DNA of 37,118 nucleotides from Cupriavidus sp. U2. GTDB lineage: Bacteria > Pseudomonadota > Gammaproteobacteria > Burkholderiales > Burkholderiaceae. The notes beneath the pieces were generated by a model. The model saw only the letters and a program-made list of their open reading frames with translations. It made no database searches and was not told the origin of the DNA. Made by a program: the position numbers and the translations under genes. Positions 17,434 to 25,868 of the stretch are shown here, piece after piece; position 1 is the stretch's first letter; each line of letters opens with the position of its first letter. The stretch is taken from assembly GCF_009663685.2 (NCBI RefSeq), contig NZ_RCOG02000013.1, positions 1-37,118 of the forward strand, given 5' to 3'.

Positions 17434-18576
17434 TTGTCCTTGATCACGCCGACTGAACGGCCCCGCATCGCCTGTCTCATCACCAATTCAGAGACCGGCG
17501 GTGCCCAGAGCCATGTTGCCGACCTGCTGCGCGCCCTGCGCGGGCAGGCCGATGTCACATTGCTGGCCGGCGGCGATGGTCCCCTGTTCGACCTGGCCCG
17601 CGACCTGGGCATTCCCGCCATCCGGCTGGCCGCGCTGGACAACGCCCTGTCGCCGCTCAAGGCCGTGGCGGCCCTGCGCGAACTGATGCGCGCCCTGCGC
17701 GAGGCAAGACCGGACATCCTGCATACACACAGCGCCAAGGCCAGCGCGCTGGGTCGCGTCGCCGGCAGCCTGCTTGGGATACCCGTGGTCTATACGGTGC
17801 ATGGCTTTGCGTTCAAGGCGGCAGCGCCATGGAAACAGCGCACCGTCGCCCGGATGGCCGAATGGCTGCTTGCGCCGCTGACGAGCCACGTCATCTGCGT
17901 GGCCGAGGCCGAGCGCGCCATGGCACGCCAGCTGCCCATCCGCGCCGATCGCATCAGCGTCATTCCAAATGGCATTGCCGACGTGGCGGAGCGCGCGCAG
18001 CCGGGCGACGCCCTTCGGCGCGTGGTGACGGTCATGCGGCTGGCGCCCCCGAAGCGCCCGGACGTGCTGATCCGGGCGTTTGCCGCGGCACAACTGCCCG
18101 ACTGCGAACTGGTCATCGCCGGCGACGGCCCTCAGCGCGCCAGCCTGGAGCGGCTGGCCAGTCAACTGGCCCCCGGCCGCGTGCGTTTTGCCGGCAGCAT
18201 CGACAACATCCCTGCGCTGCTTGCCAGCGCGCAGCTATTCCTGCTGGCCTCCGACCATGAGGGTTTCCCCATTTCGATTCTCGAAGCCATGCGTGCCGGC
18301 CTGCCGGTGATCGCCAGCGACCTGCCGGGCATTCGGGAACAGCTTGGCGATGGACGCTGCGGGGTGCTGGTGGCGGAGAACGAGCCGGCTGCCTTTGCCG
18401 GCGCGCTGCGCCAGGCGGCCGCCGACGCGCCGGCGCGCGCTGCCGCTGGCGCAGCCGGCCGGGTGCGGTGGGAGCAGGCGTATGGCCTGGAACCCATGGT
18501 CCGCGCCACCTGGGCGGTCTATGAACAGGTGCTGGCGGGCAACCGCCAGGCCCACGCACGCGCCCAAGCATCATGA
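17434..18576 (+). CDS. Glycosyltransferase family 4 (GT-B fold)
   Basis: The protein has about 380 residues and a retaining GT4 layout: an N-terminal acceptor domain beginning ACLITNSETGGAQSHV, a middle VVYTVHGFAFK segment, NGIAD at the domain hinge, and SDHEGFPISILEAMRAGLPVIASD with the E-x7-E motif near the C-terminus. The start is uncertain: no ATG fits, so TTG at 17434 (or 17440, or 17398 further upstream) must be used, and no strong ribosome-binding site is visible. It transfers a sugar from a nucleotide donor to an undecaprenyl-linked intermediate, but neither sugar can be predicted. Its end overlaps the next start by four bases (ATGA), which makes it the first gene of a coupled operon. 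Confidence 0.9.
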   Translation: MSLITPTERPRIACLITNSETGGAQSHVADLLRALRGQADVTLLAGGDGPLFDLARDLGIPAIRLAALDNALSPLKAVAALRELMRALREARPDILHTHSAKASALGRVAGSLLGIPVVYTVHGFAFKAAAPWKQRTVARMAEWLLAPLTSHVICVAEAERAMARQLPIRADRISVIPNGIADVAERAQPGDALRRVVTVMRLAPPKRPDVLIRAFAAAQLPDCELVIAGDGPQRASLERLASQLAPGRVRFAGSIDNIPALLASAQLFLLASDHEGFPISILEAMRAGLPVIASDLPGIREQLGDGRCGVLVAENEPAAFAGALRQAAADAPARAAAGAAGRVRWEQAYGLEPMVRATWAVYEQVLAGNRQAHARAQAS

Positions 18577-19892
18577 ATACCGTGCACACCGGCTCGCTAC
18601 GCCGCAATGGTCCGGCCACCCCGGCGAGGTCGGAAACGATCCGGCGGGCCAGCCGCATGATTGCCTGGGCCGCCGTGGGCCTGGTGCTGTTCGGCATCAA
18701 CGCTGCATTGTCCGAGGCCGCCCACCAGGCGGGCTTTGTGACGCACATCTTCCCGCGCACGCTGCTGTGGTCGATGCTGCCCTACCTGGCGGCGTTCCTG
18801 CTGGTGCATCGCGCGCTGCATCTGCCGGCCATGGAAGGCGCCAGCATCGTCGGCGTGGCCGCGACCCTGCCGTTCGCGCTGCTGCTGATCGTCTATGCGG
18901 GCTTCCACATCGAGTACTCCCGGGGCGCGGTGCTGGTGGGCTACGTCACCACGCTGGCGTGGACGTGGCTAGGCTATCGGCGCTACGTGCAGAAGTACGT
19001 GCCGGTGTTCGGCTACATGGACCCCGAGACCCTGCAGCACCTGAACCGCATCATCGCGATGCCCGGCGCCAATCCGCCCGCCACCACGCGCTTCGAGCAG
19101 ATCGGCTCGCCTGAGGAAGCCATGCATTGCGACGGCATCCTGGTGGAGCGCGGCCTGACCGCCGACCCGGCACGCACGCGGCTGCTGACCCAGTACCGGC
19201 TTGGCCATCTGCGCATGTACTCCGTGGAACGGATCGGCGAGATGCTGACAGGGCGCGTGGGCCTGGATCATATCGACGAGAATTTCTTCGACGACTACGC
19301 CGACCACTACCTGTTCGACTACATCAAGCGGCTGACCGACATCGTCGCGGTGATTGCGCTCGCCCCGCTGGCCATCCCCATCGGCCTGGCCGTGGCGCTG
19401 GCGGTCAGCCTGGAATCGCCGGGCGGCGCCCTGTTCCGGCAGCGGCGCGTGGGCCTGTTCGGCAAGCCGTTCACGATGCTGAAGTTCCGAAGCATGGGCG
19501 TGGACAAGCAGGCCCCGGCACAGTTTGCGCTACGCCAGGACCCGCGCGTGACCCGCGTGGGCCGCATCATCCGCAAGTACCGGCTCGACGAGATCCCGCA
19601 ACTGTGGAACGTGCTGATTGGCGACATGAGCTTCATCGGCCCGCGCCCGGAACAGGTGCCGATGGTCGAAGAGTTCTCGGAAACCATCGCCTACTACCCC
19701 TATCGGCACCTGGTGCGGCCGGGCCTGTCGGGCTGGGCGCAGGTGCAGCAGGGCTATGTCGGGACGCATGCCGAAACGGTGACCAAGCTCAGTTACGACC
19801 TGTACTACGTCAAGCACTGCTCGTTCGCGCTGGATCTGTTGATTGCGGTGAAGACCATCCGTACGCTGCTGACCGGGTACGGAGCGCGTTGA
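18573..19892 (+). CDS. Polyprenyl glycosylphosphotransferase (glycan-initiating)
   Basis: The 439-residue protein belongs to the PGPT family that puts the first sugar-1-phosphate on undecaprenyl phosphate at the inner membrane. The N-terminal half has about four hydrophobic helices and a short soluble region. The C-terminal catalytic domain shows a membrane helix, then KFRSMGVD, the YRLDEIPQLWNVLIGDMSFIGPRPE core with its catalytic Asp-Glu pair, and GLSGWAQV. It resembles the WcaJ/GumD/WbaP class, likely using UDP-glucose, UDP-galactose or a derivative. The soluble region (about 150-250) is shorter than the usual CoA-binding-like domain. It is the only intact initiating enzyme in the window. 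Confidence 0.93.
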   Translation: MNTVHTGSLRRNGPATPARSETIRRASRMIAWAAVGLVLFGINAALSEAAHQAGFVTHIFPRTLLWSMLPYLAAFLLVHRALHLPAMEGASIVGVAATLPFALLLIVYAGFHIEYSRGAVLVGYVTTLAWTWLGYRRYVQKYVPVFGYMDPETLQHLNRIIAMPGANPPATTRFEQIGSPEEAMHCDGILVERGLTADPARTRLLTQYRLGHLRMYSVERIGEMLTGRVGLDHIDENFFDDYADHYLFDYIKRLTDIVAVIALAPLAIPIGLAVALAVSLESPGGALFRQRRVGLFGKPFTMLKFRSMGVDKQAPAQFALRQDPRVTRVGRIIRKYRLDEIPQLWNVLIGDMSFIGPRPEQVPMVEEFSETIAYYPYRHLVRPGLSGWAQVQQGYVGTHAETVTKLSYDLYYVKHCSFALDLLIAVKTIRTLLTGYGAR

Positions 19893-21043
19893 TGACGTCG
19901 ACCGCGGCTGCGGGGCGCTCGCCGATGCGCGTCATGCTGATCACGACCGGGCTCAAGGTCGGCGGCGCGGAGCATCAGGTGGTGGCGCTGGCGCGCGCCT
20001 TCCTGGCGATGGGCAATGCCGTTGCCATCGTCAGCCTGTCGCCAGAACGCGAGATCGACGTGCCGTCCGGCGCCCACGTGGTGGAGCTCAACATGCGCAA
20101 GACGCCGGCGGGCATGATGCGCGCCCTCTGGCAGGCGCGCGGGCTGGTCCGCGCTTGGCGGCCCGACGTCATGCATGCCCATATGATCCACGCCAACCTG
20201 TTCGCGCGGGCCCTGACGCGCGTGACGCCTTGCCCGCCGCTGGTGTGCACGGCGCACAGCTTCCGCGAGGGTGGCCGGCTGCGTATGGCCGCCTATCGAC
20301 TCACGGACCGCTGGACCGATCTCACCACCCATGTCAGCGACGAAGGACGCCTGGGCATGATCGCAGCAGGCGGCGTGCCGGCGTCACGCATCATCGTGAT
20401 GCCCAATGGCATCGACACCGACCGCTTTCAGCCGGACCCGATGGTACGGCAGGCCACGCGCGCGCAGCTTGGCATCGGTACCGATACGCGCTTGCTGCTC
20501 AACGTCGGCAGGCTGGTGACCGAGAAGGCCCAGGACACGCTGATCCGCGCCTTCGCCCGCATCGATCCGGCCATTCCCGCGCATCTGCTGATTGCCGGCA
20601 ACGGCGCCTTGCGCCACCAACTGTCGGAACTTGCGGCGTCACTTGGCATCGCGTCCCGCGTGACGTTGCTAGGGCAGCGCAATGACATACCTGCCCTGCT
20701 GAACGCCGCCGACACCTTCGCGCTGTCCTCAGACGTGGAAGGCCTGCCGATGGTGCTGGTGGAAGCGCTGGCATGCGGCTGCCCGGTCGTATCGACTGAC
20801 GCGCCGGGTGTGGTGGAAGTCGTTGGCGACCTCGGCCCGATCGTGCCGCGTGGCAACGTCGATGCGCTGACTGCGGCGCTGACTGATGCGCTGCACGCGG
20901 GCACCGGAACGCCCACGGCGCAAGCCGGCCGCCGCGCCCGTGTGCTGGCCGCCTTCTCGATTGAAGCCGTGGCCCGGCGTTGGCTCGCGCTCTACGCGAG
21001 CCTGCCCGGCACCGCCAGCGTGCCGCACGCGGAGGTAGCCTGA
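19892..21043 (+). CDS. Glycosyltransferase family 4 (GT-B fold)
   Basis: The protein has 383 residues from the ATG at 19892, whose A overlaps the preceding TGA. The RVMLITTGLKVGGAEHQV acceptor-domain start, VCTAHSFREGGRLRM, NGIDTDRFQPD hinge, LLNVGRLVTEKAQDTLI and SDVEGLPMVLVEALACGCPVVSTD with the E-x7-E motif are all canonical GT4 features. It follows the initiating transferase, so it likely adds the second or a later sugar of the repeat unit. The linkage is unknown. Base composition is as GC-rich as the core genome. Confidence 0.92.
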   Translation: MTSTAAAGRSPMRVMLITTGLKVGGAEHQVVALARAFLAMGNAVAIVSLSPEREIDVPSGAHVVELNMRKTPAGMMRALWQARGLVRAWRPDVMHAHMIHANLFARALTRVTPCPPLVCTAHSFREGGRLRMAAYRLTDRWTDLTTHVSDEGRLGMIAAGGVPASRIIVMPNGIDTDRFQPDPMVRQATRAQLGIGTDTRLLLNVGRLVTEKAQDTLIRAFARIDPAIPAHLLIAGNGALRHQLSELAASLGIASRVTLLGQRNDIPALLNAADTFALSSDVEGLPMVLVEALACGCPVVSTDAPGVVEVVGDLGPIVPRGNVDALTAALTDALHAGTGTPTAQAGRRARVLAAFSIEAVARRWLALYASLPGTASVPHAEVA

Positions 21044-22293
21044 TGCGTCGACGCGTTGCTGGCAACCTGCTCTGGATGCTGGCCGAACGCGGCCTGCAGG
21101 TGGGGGTAGGCATCGGCGTGGTCGCGATGCTGGCGCGCGCGCTGGGGCCGGAGGGTTTCGCGCACTTCCAGTACGCGCAATCGATCGTGCTGATCGCCGC
21201 ATCGTTTGCGCTCGTGTGCAGTGCGGAAGTCGTCGTGCCACGGCTGGTGGCGGCGGCGACGCCCGCGGCGGAGCAGCAGTTGCTGAGGCACGCGTTCGTT
21301 CTGCGCCTGGGCGGGGGCGTCGTGGGGTACCTACTGATGTGTGCGTACCTCGGCATCACCGCACCGCTGCCCGACATCTGGCATGCCGCCCTGGTGCTCG
21401 GCATCGCCATCCTGCTGCGCGAGCCTGTCGGCGTGGTCACGGCCTGGATGCAGGCCCATACCAACAACCGTCCCGGAACGCTGTTCAGTCTGGCCGCGCT
21501 GGCCATCAAGGCATCGCTGGTTGGCGCGCTGTTCGCCGCCCATGTCACGAACGTGGCCGGATATGCCATCGCGTTCGCGGTAGAAGTCATCGTGCTCGCC
21601 ACCCTGCTCGCCACCTTTTACTCGCGCCAGCGCGGCGCCGGCGATGTGCCTTGGCAACCGGAGCTGGCGCGTGAACTGCTGGGCGCAGGAACGCTGTTCT
21701 GGATCAGCTTCATCCTGATGATGGGCGCACGCCGCGTCGACCAGTTGATACTGCAGCCCGCCGTACCGGCGGCAGAGTTCGGTGCCTATGCCGCGTGCAT
21801 GCAGATCCTGGACAACTTCACGATGGTGGCGACGATCCTCGCGGCCGGCATCGCGCCAAGCTATGTCTACGCGCGCCAGCGCTTTGACGATGCGCACGCC
21901 AGCATCGGCCGCATTGCGCTGGGCCTGACCGGGGTCGGACTGGCCGGGGGTCTGGCCATCGCCGCCTGCGCCCCGTGGGTCGTGGCGCTGCTGTACGGCC
22001 AGGCGTTCGCCGCCACGGTCGGACTGCTGCGCATGGCCGCGATCATCTCCGCACTGGTGTTCGCGGACGTCGCCCTCACCCTGCTTGCCGCGCACCTGCG
22101 CAAGCCGCGCTGGGTGGCCATCAAGTGGGCGCTGGTCCTTGCTACGATCCTGGCGTGGGACCTTGTCATGATTCCCCGCTACGGCAACTGGGGCGCCATC
22201 GCAGGCTACGCCGTGGGCAACGCGGTCGCCGTGCTGGTTGGCGCGGTGCTCTGGTGGCGGCACCGCCCCACCCGGCAGATGGCCTCGGCATGA
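21043..22293 (+). CDS. Wzx-type oligosaccharide flippase
   Basis: The 416-residue protein has about 12 hydrophobic helices, starting with NLLWMLAERGLQVGVGIGVVAMLARALGPEGF (in parts), the standard opening of the polysaccharide transporter (MOP) superfamily. Charged residues occur inside helices 7-8 (MMGARRVDQLILQ), as in Wzx proteins, where they line the channel. The protein moves undecaprenyl-linked repeat units from the cytoplasmic to the periplasmic face. ATG 21043 overlaps the previous TGA by one base. The window has a second, distinct Wzx at 27006. Confidence 0.9.
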   Translation: MRRRVAGNLLWMLAERGLQVGVGIGVVAMLARALGPEGFAHFQYAQSIVLIAASFALVCSAEVVVPRLVAAATPAAEQQLLRHAFVLRLGGGVVGYLLMCAYLGITAPLPDIWHAALVLGIAILLREPVGVVTAWMQAHTNNRPGTLFSLAALAIKASLVGALFAAHVTNVAGYAIAFAVEVIVLATLLATFYSRQRGAGDVPWQPELARELLGAGTLFWISFILMMGARRVDQLILQPAVPAAEFGAYAACMQILDNFTMVATILAAGIAPSYVYARQRFDDAHASIGRIALGLTGVGLAGGLAIAACAPWVVALLYGQAFAATVGLLRMAAIISALVFADVALTLLAAHLRKPRWVAIKWALVLATILAWDLVMIPRYGNWGAIAGYAVGNAVAVLVGAVLWWRHRPTRQMASA

Positions 22294-23363
22294 GCAAGCT
22301 GCCGACCATTTGCTTCCTGACCGGCACGCTGAACGCCTTCGCCGGCGCCGAACGCATGACTGCGGTCATTGCGAATGCGCTGGCCGAGCGCGGCTACCCT
22401 GTGCGGATTCTAAGTCTCTGGGACAAGGCCAGCGTGTTTCCGCTGCACGCGGGCGTCGTGCACGACGCGCTGTTTGAATCGCGGCCTTCGTTCAAGCGCC
22501 AATACCTCGCCACGGTGGCCGGCATCCGCCGCTTCGTTCGCCAGCACAGGATCGACGCGCTGATCGAAGTCGATACGATGCTGACGCTGTTCACGCTGCC
22601 GGCAACCGTCGGGCTGAAGGTGCGGCGGATTGCGTGGGAGCATTGTCATTTTGATGAGGATTTGGGAAAACCGGCTCGCAAGCTCGCCCGTGTCTTGGCG
22701 GCACGCGTCAGTTCGGCTGTAGTGGTGCTGACCGAACGGGATCGTGCCCGATGGATCGAGGCACTGCGTCCAAGATGCAACGTTGTCGCCCTTCCCAACC
22801 CACTGCCGTTTCCCATGCCTGTTGCTCCGGCACCGCGCGACTCGCAGACCGTGCTTGCCGTCGGGCGCCTGACAACGTCCAAGGGATTCGACGTGCTGAT
22901 CGCAGCTTGGGAGAAAGTCGCCCGGATGGCACCCGGCTGGCGGCTTCTCATCATCGGCGAGGGTGAGGAGCGCCAGCGGCTTGAATCCCTTCGCAACAGG
23001 CTTGGTCTAGAGACAAGCGTCTCATTGCCGGGCATCCAGGCCGATATCAGTCCGGCTTACGCGCGCGCATCCATCTTTTGCCTAAGTTCCCGTTACGAAG
23101 GCTTCGGACTGGTATTGATCGAAGCGATGGCGTATGGCTTGCCGATAGTCTCAACGGCCTGCCCCCAGGGCCCCCGCGAATTACTGGGTCCTGATGACGC
23201 GATCACTGTGCCTGTAGAGGATGCAGAACAGCTTGCCGAGGCACTTCTGACCTTGATTGGCTCGCCCTCGACAGCGGAAAGTCTAGGTGCTCGCGGGCGA
23301 CAAACTGCCCGGGCCTACGAAATTAACCACCTCGTGGACCGCTGGATCCCCTTGCTCGAGTGA
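22290..23363 (+). CDS. Glycosyltransferase family 4 (GT-B fold)
   Basis: The protein has 357 residues from the ATG at 22290, overlapping the wzx stop by four bases. ICFLTGTLNAFAGAERMT opens the acceptor domain; IAWEHCHFDEDLGKP is typical of GT4 enzymes near the GalNAc/galactosyltransferase group; LAVGRLTTSKGFDVLI and SSRYEGFGLVLIEAMAYGLPIVSTACPQGPREL form the donor domain. The last motif, with PQGP, is the one found in many WecA-linked O-antigen GT4 enzymes. Base composition falls off in its second half, near the boundary with the following cluster. It is the last gene of the first glycan operon; no polymerase follows. Confidence 0.92.
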   Translation: MSKLPTICFLTGTLNAFAGAERMTAVIANALAERGYPVRILSLWDKASVFPLHAGVVHDALFESRPSFKRQYLATVAGIRRFVRQHRIDALIEVDTMLTLFTLPATVGLKVRRIAWEHCHFDEDLGKPARKLARVLAARVSSAVVVLTERDRARWIEALRPRCNVVALPNPLPFPMPVAPAPRDSQTVLAVGRLTTSKGFDVLIAAWEKVARMAPGWRLLIIGEGEERQRLESLRNRLGLETSVSLPGIQADISPAYARASIFCLSSRYEGFGLVLIEAMAYGLPIVSTACPQGPRELLGPDDAITVPVEDAEQLAEALLTLIGSPSTAESLGARGRQTARAYEINHLVDRWIPLLE

Positions 23364-23424
23364 ACTCGCCCAGTTCGGCCCGGCACATCGAAAACTTCTG
23401 TTGCAAACAAAGGACGCGCTTGTA

Positions 23425-23453
23425 TGGACCGCGCCAGCGGATGCAAGTAGAAT
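23425..23453 (+). promoter_or_regulatory. Candidate sigma-70 promoter for the second glycan cluster
   Basis: TGGACC (4 of 6 matches to the -35 consensus) is followed after exactly 17 bases by TAGAAT (5 of 6 matches to -10). Transcription would begin near 23460, in the 168-base gap that separates the two glycan operons. It runs toward the MarR-like fusion gene and lies about 70 bases before the palindrome. Confidence 0.4.
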
Positions 23454-23521
23454 TGTTCAAGTTCAAACAAACTTACATCTTCCCCCGGCAGACCGCTGGG
23501 AACGCCCCCCACTTTTGTTCT

Positions 23522-23538
23522 CCGTCATTTTATGACGG
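23522..23538. promoter_or_regulatory. Palindromic operator candidate before the MarR-GNAT gene
   Basis: CCGTCAT and ATGACGG are perfect inverted 7-base arms separated by TTT. The palindrome covers one of the two possible start codons (23532) of the regulator gene and lies 20 bases before the other (23559). A dimeric MarR-family protein commonly binds such palindromes at its own promoter, so autoregulation is a reasonable inference. Confidence 0.45.
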
Positions 23539-23558
23539 TGACGCATTGTGCCCATTCC

Positions 23559-24758
23559 ATGACGAGTCGCCAAGCCAAGATACAAGAAGACACGTATTTT
23601 CGGATCATGCGCCTCTTGCAAGAAAATCCGGATCTAACACAGCGAGAGTTGGCGCAGGAGCTGGGTGTGAGCGTCGGCGGCCTGAATTATTGCCTCAAGG
23701 CATTGATGGAAAAGGGCTGGGTCAAAGTTCAGAACTTCAGCCAGTCCAAGAACAAGTTTGGGTACGTCTATATCCTGACACCGGGTGGTATTGCCGAAAA
23801 GGCAGCCCTGACGAGCCGCTTTCTCAGGCGAAAGATGGAAGAATACGAGTCGCTCAAGGCTGAAATCGAAGCGTTGAGACACGAGACGATCCACGACGAG
23901 ATCTCGCCGGGGAAAAATATGGCGCCAACCAACAAATCAGACGCCTTGCAAATCACGGTGCATCAGGGCGTCCCAAGCGCTGCCAGGGCGCTGATCTGGG
24001 AGGTGTTTTTCCGGTCGAGGGGACGCGGCATCAGCTTGTCGGTGCACTATCCCTGGATCGAGACAAGCGCTGGCGTTACCACCATCCTGGTCAATGGCGG
24101 CTTAGGCCAAGATCCGGCCACCGCGGCCGCTGCGCTCGTCATCAAGGAAGAAAACGTCGCCGATGGCGCGAAGGTTGGGCTGGTCGGCCTTGTCTGCGTG
24201 GACGAAGCACTTCGCGGCAGCGGATTGGGCCATAGACTGGTTTCGGCAGCCTTGGATGTCGGCCGGGACAAGGCGCTCGACGCCCTCGTACTTTGGACAA
24301 GCAAGCCTGATGTCTATAGGAAGCATGGCTTCGTCGCGGACAGCGAAGACCGATACGGCACCGTGTGGAAGCGTACGCAGGGCGGCGTCGCCAAGGCATT
24401 CTGCTTCGACCCGCCAGGAATCGAGGTTCGCGACCTCTCCGCCAACGGCGTGCCGGCATTCGCGAAGAGCGTGCTGGTGTTTTCCACGCATTCTGCGTCA
24501 ATAACGGTTCTGCCAACCATGCAAGGCTACACACTGGCAGATTGGCAAGGCGATTGGGATGAGATCTTCCAGATCGTAGACCGCGTTATGCCGGACAGCT
24601 GGAACCTGAATGCTCCGGCCGCGTCAGCCATCTACGCGGAAATGGACCGAAGGGACTATCACTCCGAGCTGCCTTCGGCCTCGCTGCGAATGATTGCCGA
24701 CATGACCGGCAAGCACGCTGCCGGCCTGCCCTATATCCCACTGCTTAACCGAATCTGA
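23559..24758 (+). CDS. MarR-family EPS-associated regulator fused to a GNAT acetyltransferase
   Basis: This is one uninterrupted frame of 399 residues (408 if ATG 23532 is used). Residues 1 to about 105 match the small EPS-associated MarR family: a winged helix with IMRLLQENPDLTQRELAQELGVSVGGLNYCLKAL (in parts) and YVYILTPGGIAEKA, then a coiled coil (RRKMEEYESLKAEIEALR). That family is normally a stand-alone protein of about 110 residues. After a short polar linker, residues about 125-280 form a GNAT domain with the acetyl-CoA loop DEALRGSGLGHRL (R-x-x-G-x-G). About 120 further residues are unrecognised. I chose start 23559 because it matches the usual family start. Fusion of regulator and enzyme in one gene is unusual; the GNAT may acylate an amino sugar made by the next genes. 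Confidence 0.82.
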   Translation: MTSRQAKIQEDTYFRIMRLLQENPDLTQRELAQELGVSVGGLNYCLKALMEKGWVKVQNFSQSKNKFGYVYILTPGGIAEKAALTSRFLRRKMEEYESLKAEIEALRHETIHDEISPGKNMAPTNKSDALQITVHQGVPSAARALIWEVFFRSRGRGISLSVHYPWIETSAGVTTILVNGGLGQDPATAAAALVIKEENVADGAKVGLVGLVCVDEALRGSGLGHRLVSAALDVGRDKALDALVLWTSKPDVYRKHGFVADSEDRYGTVWKRTQGGVAKAFCFDPPGIEVRDLSANGVPAFAKSVLVFSTHSASITVLPTMQGYTLADWQGDWDEIFQIVDRVMPDSWNLNAPAASAIYAEMDRRDYHSELPSASLRMIADMTGKHAAGLPYIPLLNRI

Positions 24759-24771
24759 GGGAAATTCGCAC

Positions 24772-25857
24772 ATGATTCCGATCGTCAAGGTTGCAATGCC
24801 ACCGAAATCGGCTCTGATGCCCGCACTGGAAACTGTCCTGTACAGCGGAATGATTGCCGAAGGCGAATCCGTCTATCAGTTCGAGGCTGAGTTCAACCGG
24901 AAATTTGGATTGGAGCATTCGCTCGCGATGAGCAGCGGGACTGGGGCGCTCCACGCTGCACTCACGCTGGCCGGCGTTGGCCCGGGGGACGAGGTGATCT
25001 CCACCCCGATGACAGCCGAACCCACCAATACGTCGATCCTGTACAACGGCGCCAAGGTGGTCTGGGCGGACGTCGACCCCGCATCCGGCAATATGTGCCC
25101 CGACTCGGTTCGTCAGCGCATCACAAGCCGGACAAAGGCAATCCTTTGCGTGCACTATGCCGGATATCCGGCACGACTCGCCGAACTGAAGCGCATTGCC
25201 GACGAGTACGGCGTGGCCCTGATCGAGGATTGCGCGCACGCACTCGGTGCCAGCTACCAGAACCGCCCCATCGGCACGATCGGGCACTATGGCATTTATT
25301 CCTTCCAGGCCATCAAGCATATGACCACCGTCGACGGTGGGTTGCTGACTTTTGCCGACGTTTCCCAGACAGAGGCGGCAAAGAAGTTCCGCTGGTTCGG
25401 CATGCTGAAGGGAGTACCGCGTACGGAAGTCGATATCACGAGCGTCGGCTACAAGTACAACATGAACAACGTCAACGCCACGATTGGCCTGGTACAACTG
25501 CAGAACATCTCGGCGATTCTCGATCGGCATGTCGAAAATGGAAGATTTTTCGATGCAGAATTGAGCTCGATCAGCGGCATTGACTTCGCACGCTGCGACA
25601 CGGACGCCGTACCAAGCTACTGGATCTATACCCTCTTGTGCGACGATAGCCACAGCGTCGAAAAAGCACTCAATAGTGCGGGCATCTCGGCATCCAAACT
25701 GCATCGCCCCAACAGCCTGCATAGCATTTTTGCCGATTCTCGGTGCGACTTGCCTGGACTCGACACGTTCTATACACGCCTGCTGCATATCCCCTGCGGC
25801 TGGTGGGTGAGCGACGAGGACCGTGCCCGGATCGTCGACGTTATCAGAAAGGGCTGA
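24772..25857 (+). CDS. DegT/DnrJ/EryC1/StrS aminotransferase, catalytic member
   Basis: The protein has 361 residues, with GAGGGAAA before ATG 24772. It is a fold-type I PLP enzyme of the sugar aminotransferase family. The phosphate-binding SSGTGAL, the cofactor-contacting EDCAHALGASY and SFQAIKHMTTVDGG, with the aldimine-forming Lys182, are all intact. Such enzymes transaminate keto-nucleotide sugars, typically from L-glutamate. It lies 13 bases after the MarR-GNAT gene and 11 bases before a homologue that lacks the lysine. The substrate is unknown; a 4-keto-6-deoxy UDP-sugar from the WbjB-like enzyme at 28383 is a plausible candidate. Confidence 0.93.
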   Translation: MIPIVKVAMPPKSALMPALETVLYSGMIAEGESVYQFEAEFNRKFGLEHSLAMSSGTGALHAALTLAGVGPGDEVISTPMTAEPTNTSILYNGAKVVWADVDPASGNMCPDSVRQRITSRTKAILCVHYAGYPARLAELKRIADEYGVALIEDCAHALGASYQNRPIGTIGHYGIYSFQAIKHMTTVDGGLLTFADVSQTEAAKKFRWFGMLKGVPRTEVDITSVGYKYNMNNVNATIGLVQLQNISAILDRHVENGRFFDAELSSISGIDFARCDTDAVPSYWIYTLLCDDSHSVEKALNSAGISASKLHRPNSLHSIFADSRCDLPGLDTFYTRLLHIPCGWWVSDEDRARIVDVIRKG

Positions 25858-25868
25858 GGAGATAGCAA

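Noticed and set aside
15645..17456. A long plus-strand open frame (603 codons) opposite manB-like gene
   Set aside because: It is the complement of the phosphohexomutase gene; the His/Gln/Ala-rich product is typical of high-GC antisense frames.
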